Source: Cricetomys ansorgei | Lineage: Eukaryota; Chordata; Mammalia; Rodentia; Nesomyidae | Direction: 5' to 3' | NCBI GenBank assembly: GCA_026225945.1 | Contig: JAMJFZ010000320.1 | Location: 9,318,001 to 9,382,000 of the forward strand | DNA: 64,000 bases | Part shown: piece by piece, positions 57,252-64,000 of the stretch | Numbering within the stretch: position 1 is the first letter of the stretch | Layout of the letters: every line of letters begins with the position of its first letter | Notes under the pieces: model-generated | Seen by the model: the letters and a program-made list of their open reading frames with translations, nothing else | What the model was told of the DNA's origin: nothing | The model's database searches: none | Program-made: the position numbers and the translations under genes

Positions 57252-57405
57252 TTACACACACACTCACATACACACAACACACATACACATACATATACAG
57301 CACATATACACACATCACACACGCACATACTCACACACCAATACCCGCACCACACACCCAGACCACACACACATAGACACCACAGAAGCACACATGTGCA
57401 CACAC
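57252..57405. repeat. (CA)n-rich interrupted array
   Basis: About 150 bases of CA units mixed with ACAT, ACGC and ACCA interruptions, so older and less regular than the other CA arrays here. Confidence 0.93.
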
Positions 57406-57869
57406 ATCTGTCTAAAAACTGAAATGTTGCCCACAACTTTGACTCCAAAAAAACTGAAGAGGACTTCATGCTTTTTCTCTAAGTTTCAAAGGGAATAGAA
57501 GTGAAGTCTGTTAAATCAATCATTTGGCTTAAACATGAAGTCTTGGCAATGTAATATGTGTGTTCAAACATACACATGAATGTGCCCAGTGGGAGGCTTG
57601 AGAAACGAGAAGACTGTGTGGCCAAAAAAATCCCCATTAGGCAGTAGTGCAGCTTTGCTCAGTGGCCCATATACACATTGAAGGTTTCCTATGAATTTGA
57701 AGCTAGAAAAGATCCAAACAAGTGGCATTCCTTCCTTCCCTCTTCTCTTCTTTGCTCACTTTACAAACCCTGATAGAGTCTGTATATTGGGTACTAGATC
57801 ATATACTAGTCACTGTTAAATTGGGGGTTATAAACATATAATTCCTTAATCTAGGAGACCCATATAGGT

Positions 57870-58060
57870 ATAGAAAAGGCAGGTTATTTATATATTTATG
57901 CATTTATATAAGCATATGCAACAACAGCAGTTAAAGAAAAAGGAACCGTGAATCTGGGATGGAGTAAAGGTGGATAGGACATGGGGATGGTAAGAAGGAA
58001 GAAAGGTCAAGGGGGAAGATGATGTAATTATATTTTAATTAAAAAATAAAAATGAAATTA
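57870..58060 (+). mobile_element. Rodent L1 3' end
   Basis: GCAGGTTATTTATATATTTATGCATTTATATAAGC, CAACAACAGCAGTTAAAGAAAAAGG, ATGATGTAATTATATTTTAATTAAAAAATAAAAATG is the rodent L1 tail ('gatgtaattatattttaattaaaaaa'). Confidence 0.85.
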
Positions 58061-60113
58061 TAGAGTATCTGTTGTAGAAGGTTATTTTTAGTTGTGTTTA
58101 AAATATTGCTTTGTGCACTGTTGGGTGTGGGTCTCCCTAGGTCTTGACATTTTGTATTGTCTGCAGGTGTTGGATTTCTGTGAGGATGTTTGTTTCTTTG
58201 TGATCTGCATGTGCTATCAGTAGAACACACGAGGAGTTCTGAATCAATAAAAATACTTGAGCTTGGACACTCAGAGCTCCACTGTCAAGTAGGGCATGGG
58301 CCGTGGAGGTGGCTCCCTCTGCTGAGGTCTGGCAGGGTTTATATCTATGAACATGCCTCCTTGTCTTCCTTGCTGAGCAGCCACAGCAACGTACTATCAC
58401 AGGTTTCAGAGTGACCTTCTGAAACCTGCTGAAACCTGCTAGTCCTTCATCCACCAGATGAGAGAAAGGGCGTATATGAGAATGGGCATGGGAAATAATT
58501 CTGGGCATTCATTCTCTCTGCACCACATCTCCCTCTCCTACCGCACCCTTCTCCTACTCTCTGCGCATCCAGCTGAGCTCCCAGTCATCCCTTTCAGTGA
58601 GAAGAAAGTGCGCAACCTGATCAACAAGATTAAGTTCAAGTTCAGACTTCACCACTTCTTTGCTGGGTGATTTCAGCAAGTTCCTTGCCTGAATCCCGTT
58701 CCTTGCTGGTAAGAGGAAAGCGAGGACATTCCTGACTGTGCAGGATGGTGTGAGCAGAGCGCGGGATATGTAAATCAACACTAATGTGGTCACAGCAGCT
58801 CCAGGAAGAAATGTCAGCCATTCTCAGTACAATGACAGGCCTGGGCTGCTCCTGCCACTGCGCTGGAGGTCTCCGCACTAGAATGCCCTGCCAGAGGCCT
58901 TGCCCAGCTCCTCACGACACACCAGTTCATCCTCTCTGACACACACAGACCCTAAGTGGCCAGCTGGTCATGCCGCCCTGCCCCAGGCATGCATCTGCCC
59001 AGGATCACAGAGATGTCAGGGGAAGCTGCTCTGACTTGGTCTCCAGCACAACCTGACACTGGAATTTCTCTCACCAGGCAGCAAGAGGAAACATGTGGGA
59101 TGAATTAAAGGAACCAACTGGAGAAACAGGCAGCGACTCCCTCCGACTTCCATGGGTTTCCAGACAATGGAATGGAGCAAGCTCACTTCAGCAAAGCACT
59201 GCAAGGGTCTTCTTGCTACGCCTGAGCTCTTCAGCACCCAAGAGCTTCACCTTGGCCAACCCTCAAGCCTAAAGACATGGGTTTGAATCCAGGCAGTCTG
59301 TTTCACCACTGAGGGAGGGATTGATCTCTCTGCATGTCTAAATGAGAAAGGGAATGGTGACCAAGAAAGAGACAGCAGGGACCTCAGGGAGGGACAGACT
59401 CAGCCCCCAGCTCCAGATCTGCAAGCCAGAAGTGCTAGGAAGGAAGGCAGATGGAAAACAAATACACTATCATCTGCACCTACAGCCTGGCAAAGAAAGT
59501 TGAGAGGGATAGAAATCATGGCAGGAACACTTGCAGTCACAGGCTGCACGCACCCAGGAGCATTTCTTTTTCCACCTACTCTTGCCCACAACTAAGTCTT
59601 TGTCTTCTGGGTAAGTAGCTTTTGCAGCCACACATTTCCCTGGGATAACATGGCTGAAATCCTGGATTTGTTACTACTTTTCCTCCTTTGATCAGCCAAA
59701 CTGGCCCAGACCTTCAGCATAGAGTTTGTTCTTCCTCTGCTGCCCCAGCTGAGGTTAGGTTTTCCCTGGAGGCTCTGTTGGCCTAGCCAGGTAATACCCA
59801 GGTTGAAAACTACAGCCTGTACTACAATGGCAGGTGTCTGCCAAGCACTTATACACACCCAACGTGGAACATCCTCTGCCTCCTGGGTACATGGCGATTA
59901 CGGAGCAAAGAGGAGGAGAAACAGGCTGTCCTCATTTCTAAAAGGCACTTGAAATATTCAGCTATGGCAGTCTCCCATCTGGCTGGCTGCCAGGCACAGC
60001 TAAGGCACTTTTGTGGCACCGGCTGCTTCTGACCAAGTGAAATGCATTTACCTCTTCCTTGGAGAGAAATGTTTATTTGCATATCTTTAGGGAACATTCA
60101 TGATGACAGCATG
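58061..60113. other. Unique, more GC-rich stretch without recognised gene
   Basis: Noticeably richer in G and C than its surroundings between 58700 and 60000. Contains a small tandem duplication GAAACCTGCTGAAACCTGCT at 58421-58440 and a MIR at 59265-59360. No exon identified, and frames of 60-120 codons on both strands show no domain. Confidence 0.45.
59265..59360 (+). repeat. MIR SINE fragment
   Basis: GACATGGGTTTGAATCCAGGCAGTCTGTTTCACCACTGAGG...TCTCTGCATGTCTAAATGAGAAAGGGAATGGTGACC recalls MIR with a gap where the middle is lost. Confidence 0.6.
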
Positions 60114-60139
60114 ATGTGTGTGTGTGTGTGTGTGTGTGT
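60114..60139. repeat. (GT)n microsatellite
   Basis: Thirteen GT units. Confidence 0.93.
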
Positions 60140-60744
60140 CCCTGTGTATGTATGGTAACACCACAATGGACCTGTTTAATTTGTGTAATTAATATGTGTT
60201 AATAATTTTTAAAACATATATGGAAGGCAGAAGCTTAAAATAAGATGAAATACAACCAGTTCTGGAGATTTGGGGAAAAAAAAAAAAAAGAACTTTGGAA
60301 GTTCTAATGTGGTCCCCGTGTCTGTTCTCATCAGAGCTCCACACCCCTCCTCCCTGCTAGAGTGTGCTCCTATTGTATTCTGCAGCTCCTCCTGTCCTCC
60401 AAAGGTGATGCCCCCCACTGAGGCTGTCCCATGGCCTTTCTCTGTGATTGATGTTCACCATCATCTGTCCTGTCTTAGGAACTTCTAAGTCTGAACATAC
60501 CTACCTGGGTTATAAGATCTTATGCGTAAGAAGGACTAGGTTCAGGAGAGCTGGTCTTGCCTCTCCAGGGTCAGGCAGAAGAAGCCGATGCTATGAAATA
60601 TGGAACACAGAAAAGCACCAAGTCCCACACAGGCCTCCAAGAAGAAGCCAAAGCATCCATGGAGCTGATCCTGGTCTTGCCTTTATGGGAAAGGGACACT
60701 GATGGTGTGAATGCTCAGCACTTTTTAAAGTATTGTACAATATG

Positions 60745-61365
60745 CTGAGCTTAACATTTTCCCCTTTAACCCTATTTAAGTATTAAGTACGCCCAATTTG
60801 GCAACTTTACTATTCCCACTTTTGAACAACCATCGTTGCTTCTGTCCCTCCTCAGCTCTTTCTCATTTTTCCCAAATGAAGCTCTACCTTTCAAACACTA
60901 GCTCTCCATAGCCCACCTTCTCAGCCCATGAAATCCATTATTCCAACTTATGTATCTGTAAATTTAGCTAATTCTACATTCCACAGAGTAGAAATAATGT
61001 GATGCCTGCCCTTTTTGTGTGTCTGACTGATTCTTTTGAGTACAATGTCTTCACAGTATCGTGATTCAGAAGGGACTTCCCCTGTAAGGCTGTATGATAT
61101 TCAATCATATGTGTTTGCTACAGCACTTTCTATTTCTGGCTATTGTGAGCAACACTGTCATGAACATAGATGCTCAGTATCTCAAGACTCTGCTGTTGAC
61201 ATATGTGGAGCCTATGCCCCTAAATGAAAATAATGGACCTTTTGATAATCCATTGTTAAGGTTTTTAATTGTTCTCTCTTAGCTGTATTCTTTTAAATCC
61301 CACTAACAGTGAGCAAGGTTTCCAACTTCTGTGTATCCTTGACAATGCGTGTTAGTTTCTGTTGT
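60745..61365 (-). mobile_element. Old L1M-type LINE 3' end, minus strand
   Basis: TTTAAGTATTAAGTACGCCCAATTTGG...GAACAACCATCGTTGCTTC is the reverse complement of an old L1 3' UTR ('agtggcattaagtacattcacaatgttgtgcaaccatca'). It is followed at 61080-61340 by GATATTCAATCATATG, TCTGGCTATTGTGAGCAACACTGTCATGAACATAGATG and AATCCCACTAACAGTGAGCAAGG, the reverse complement of L1 ORF2's end ('tggctattatgaataatgctgctatgaacat'). Confidence 0.75.
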
Positions 61366-61682
61366 TTACGTATTTGTTTGTTTCAAAAAAAGGGATTTCT
61401 CTTTTGTTTGTTTCTTTTTCCAGTAGGAAGGACTGTCAGCTCACCCTACCTTTGTCCGGATATGAGAAACATCTGTCTATCCGTCTTATCTAAGACAGTC
61501 TGCTAGACCAATTACAGTCTATTACTCAATATATACTGTATCTAAATATATTATACATACACATGAGATTTACACAGTAAATATAGCACTATGTATTCAA
61601 ATCCAAATGCACACACCCCTCACATACATATTGTTTGGGAACCATAAATGCTTATCAGTGACCAATCCAACACCCTGAAATT

Positions 61683-61902
61683 TTTTATTATATTATTTTA
61701 TTTTACGTATAATGGTATTTTGTCTCCCTGTATGTCTGTGTACCACACACACACCTTGTACCCATGGAGGCCAAAAGAGGGCATTAAATCCCCTGGAACC
61801 GGAGTTACAGACAGTTGTAAGTTGTCACATGAGTGTTTGGAACGTGGGTCCTTTGAAAGAGCAACAGAGCTCTTAACTGCCAAGACATCTCTCTAGGCCC
61901 AT
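61683..61902 (-). repeat. B2/B3-type SINE, minus strand
   Basis: CCCATGGAGGCCAAAAGAGGGCATTAAATCCCCTGGAACCGGAGTTACAGACAGTTGTAAG...GGAACGTGGGTCCTTTGAAAGAGCAACAGAGCTCTTAACTGCCAAGACATCTCTCTAGGCCC is the reverse complement of a B2 from tail (left) to head (right). Confidence 0.92.
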
Positions 61903-62309
61903 TCTGAAATTTTGAAGAGCGAAATCTCCCTTCATAAGCCACGTGGCCTTGTGAGCTGTCACATACGCACCCTCTGTACTTCTGCCCAGTCTTCTGTGAT
62001 CACATTCATAGAGCACGTTCACAAGCCCATGGAGCGTTGTGAAAGCCCTCATTAAAATAGGGTGTTATCTGCATTCCAGCATTCCACTCAACATTTCCTC
62101 ATGGACAGCCTCCCAGTTGATTGGCGAACTCCAGGACAGTCTTCGAGACGCCACAACCCTGCTTTGACTGCGCTGTACTTGATTCGACATTGCACTCTCA
62201 GGGAGATGGTTATGCTTTTCTCTCCACCTGGCGGTCAGAGAATGACATCTGAATGGTGAATTTCTGCTCAGAAGCGACACTGTCTCTCACTCTGAAGAAG
62301 TTGCATAAG

Positions 62310-62775
62310 ACTCATGCTGACCTGCAAAGGCCTAGGTGACTTGTTCGCGCCCTAATCCCTGTGTCTTTCCGGTCCCAGAGTTATCTGTATTCCTTGCTCT
62401 GTTCCAGGCACACGGGCCTCCATGGTACTCCTCAAACCTGTCACTTACGACTCTACCTCCAGGTCTTTACACCAGCTATAACCGGCCACATCTCCTGTGT
62501 GACCCGCTCTGCCTCCTCTAGTACTAACTGTGGAAGATCTTCAACAACTTCCAGTTTAAATAAGCACTTTCCCTCCCCCATCATTCCTTATTTATGCCCA
62601 TCCCTCATTTCCCCTCCCCCTAGCACTCATCATTCACTGGTTTGTATATTACCTGGCTCTTCCCACAAAGGCCGACATCCACCTGCTCGGCTCTACTTCT
62701 TCAGTTTCTCAAATAGTGCCTTGGGCTTAGTGGGGTTTCATAAAATATCCATTTAGGAGATCGATGAATGCAGAA
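62310..62775 (+). repeat. L2 LINE 3' end
   Basis: CTGACCTGCAAAGGCCTAGGTGACTTG, TTCCTTGCTCTGTTCCAGGCACACGGGCCTCC, TTCCTTATTTATGCCC...GGTTTGTATATTACCTGGC and TAGTGGGGTTTCATAAAATATCCATTTAGGAGATCGATGAATG follow the L2 3' end in order over 450 bases. The 131-codon frame at 62361-62756 lies wholly inside it. Confidence 0.75.
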
Positions 62776-63104
62776 GTAAATTAAAGAACCAACCAAGCTA
62801 TGCAGGTAGACGGGAGATGCAAAACATCATGGACCATGGAATAGCATTTTAGTAGAACTCAGTATTCATGACCATATAAAACTAAAATAGCCCCTAAATC
62901 CTAGTAAAGACAATTAGACCCACTAGAATTTACTGCTTGTGAGTTATATATCAACCACAAATGTACATTCTCCCTGAGCTATTATAGGAAGATCAGCTAG
63001 TCTCATATGAGTGTTTCCTTTGTCTAATTCTGATTCAAGTCCTTCTGGTCTCATTACAGAGGTCTGAATACCACCGTAGGTTATAAATGAGAAAAGGTGT
63101 TGGC

Positions 63105-63265
63105 AATATGACACAGTAGCTCAGTGCCAGGCTTGACGCCTGATGCCAGGGCTTAAACCCCAGCTCTGCTGCATACCTCTCTGTAGACTGGGTAGATTTA
63201 CTTCAGATCACTGGGCCTTGGCATTCTACATGCTAAATGGCAGCAATAAAAGTGCCCGTAGTGAA
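63105..63265 (+). repeat. MIR SINE
   Basis: CACAGTAGCTCAGTGCCAGGCTTGACGCC...GGGCTTAAACCCCAGCTCTGCTGC...GGGTAGATTTACTTCAGATCACTGGGCCTTGGCATTCTACATGCTAAATGGCAGCAATAAAAG follows MIR. Confidence 0.7.
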
Positions 63266-63354
63266 AGATTCCTATAGGAGGCAAGTGGATGGAAATATGA
63301 AATGTAGACAGAGCTCACCTGTAGCAAGCACTGATACACAGTTTACTGCTGAAG

Positions 63355-63480
63355 TTAAGAAGACAAACTCTGTTGGCTGCTTCGTTCTTATTGGCTTTAT
63401 GATCTTAGTTGAGTCACTTAGCCTCTCCGTGACTCAGTTTTGTCATCTGCAAATTTGGAGATGATCTTGGAAGTCTATCC
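63355..63480 (+). repeat. MIR SINE, second copy
   Basis: AAACTCTGTTGGCTGC...TTTATGATCTTAGTTGAGTCACTTAGCCTCTCCGTGACTCAGTTTTGTCATCTGCAAATTTGGAGATGATC is the MIR core in plus orientation, only 90 bases after another plus-strand MIR. Confidence 0.8.
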
Positions 63481-64000
63481 TCCCAGGAATACAATCTGAG
63501 TCACTCAACGGGAGAAAAGGATGATCAGGCTTCATCCAATGCCTGGATACAGTGAACGGTGGGAATGAGGGGAAAGTGTCGGGAGAACAGCAGTGTTTGG
63601 TGTTAGCACTGTTAGTGTTGCAGAAGCCAATAACAGGAAGGAATGCAACATGTATGACTCTGTCATAAGTTGTATCGTTTGCTCTTCCCAGGGAGGATTA
63701 AACTTTCCTGCTTCATGAAAGCAGGTTCAGCTAGTTGGCTACTTTGGTCAACAAAATTTGACCAGAGAGCCATATATGACCTCTGGAGTCAGCACAAGGT
63801 GACCTTTGTTTTCTTTCCCAGCCTCAGCTACCATAAAGCATTTTGTGAGATGGAAGTCTCTATCACTCTGGAGGAACAAATGACTGTAATGGTCACTTTT
63901 CTTTGACTTACTTGCAATTGACATATAATACATACTAGAAACAAACTTGATTTTAATCATGACAATCTGGAAGACTTCATTGTTTCCACATAAACTGGCC
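63481..64000. other. No recognisable feature
   Basis: Unique-looking sequence at the right edge. Short frames at 63670-63906 and 63748-63960 have no support. Confidence 0.45.

Noticed and set aside
1..64000. CRISPR arrays, operons, phage or plasmid features
   Set aside because: Tandem repeats here are eukaryotic microsatellites without regular spacers, and the sequence has mammalian repeats throughout.

Overview
The window reads as about 64 kb of nuclear DNA from a muroid rodent (mouse, rat or hamster type). The evidence is its repeat content: B1-, B2-, B3-, B4/RSINE- and ID-type SINEs, several 3' ends of rodent Lx-type L1, long (CA)n/(GT)n and GAAA/GGAA microsatellites, and a background of old mammalian repeats (MIR, L2, HAL1/L1M, one LTR-type copy). 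There is no bacterial gene organisation, no CpG island that I can see, and no complete long open reading frame. Short ORFs are nearly all repeat or chance. The exact species cannot be fixed by eye.

Layout. 1-3200: mostly unique sequence with one old interspersed repeat and a GAAGGAA tract. 3180-6410: low-complexity and AT-rich block holding GT, GGA, AT, CT and CA arrays and an old minus-strand HAL1/L1. 6400-15570: unique sequence with L2, RSINE/B4, B1 and MIR pieces. 15570-16360: minus-strand Lx 3' end. 17200-18240: the most gene-like minus-strand stretch. It has a TATA box, a first exon encoding a hydrophobic signal peptide, a consensus splice donor, and a possible short second exon. 18400-19330: L1-like debris. 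19395-19892: processed Rpl23 pseudogene. 20-27 kb: SINE, L2 and L1 fragments. 27.7-31.2 kb: plus-strand HAL1/L1 block with a B2 inserted between target-site duplications. 31.7-31.9 kb: TATA box, leader and first coding exon (35 codons) of an unidentified plus-strand gene with a splice donor. 32-64 kb: intron-like or intergenic DNA with old repeats, three large simple arrays and no recognised exon.

How the genes work together: the two candidate first exons lie 13.7 kb apart and are transcribed away from each other, each with its own TATA box. Neither could be named. If the plus-strand gene is real, its later exons are either unrecognised in the following 32 kb or beyond the window, so much of the right half could be its intron 1. 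I found no undescribed multi-gene system. The best novel leads are these two promoter/exon units, especially the possible very short secreted peptide on the minus strand.
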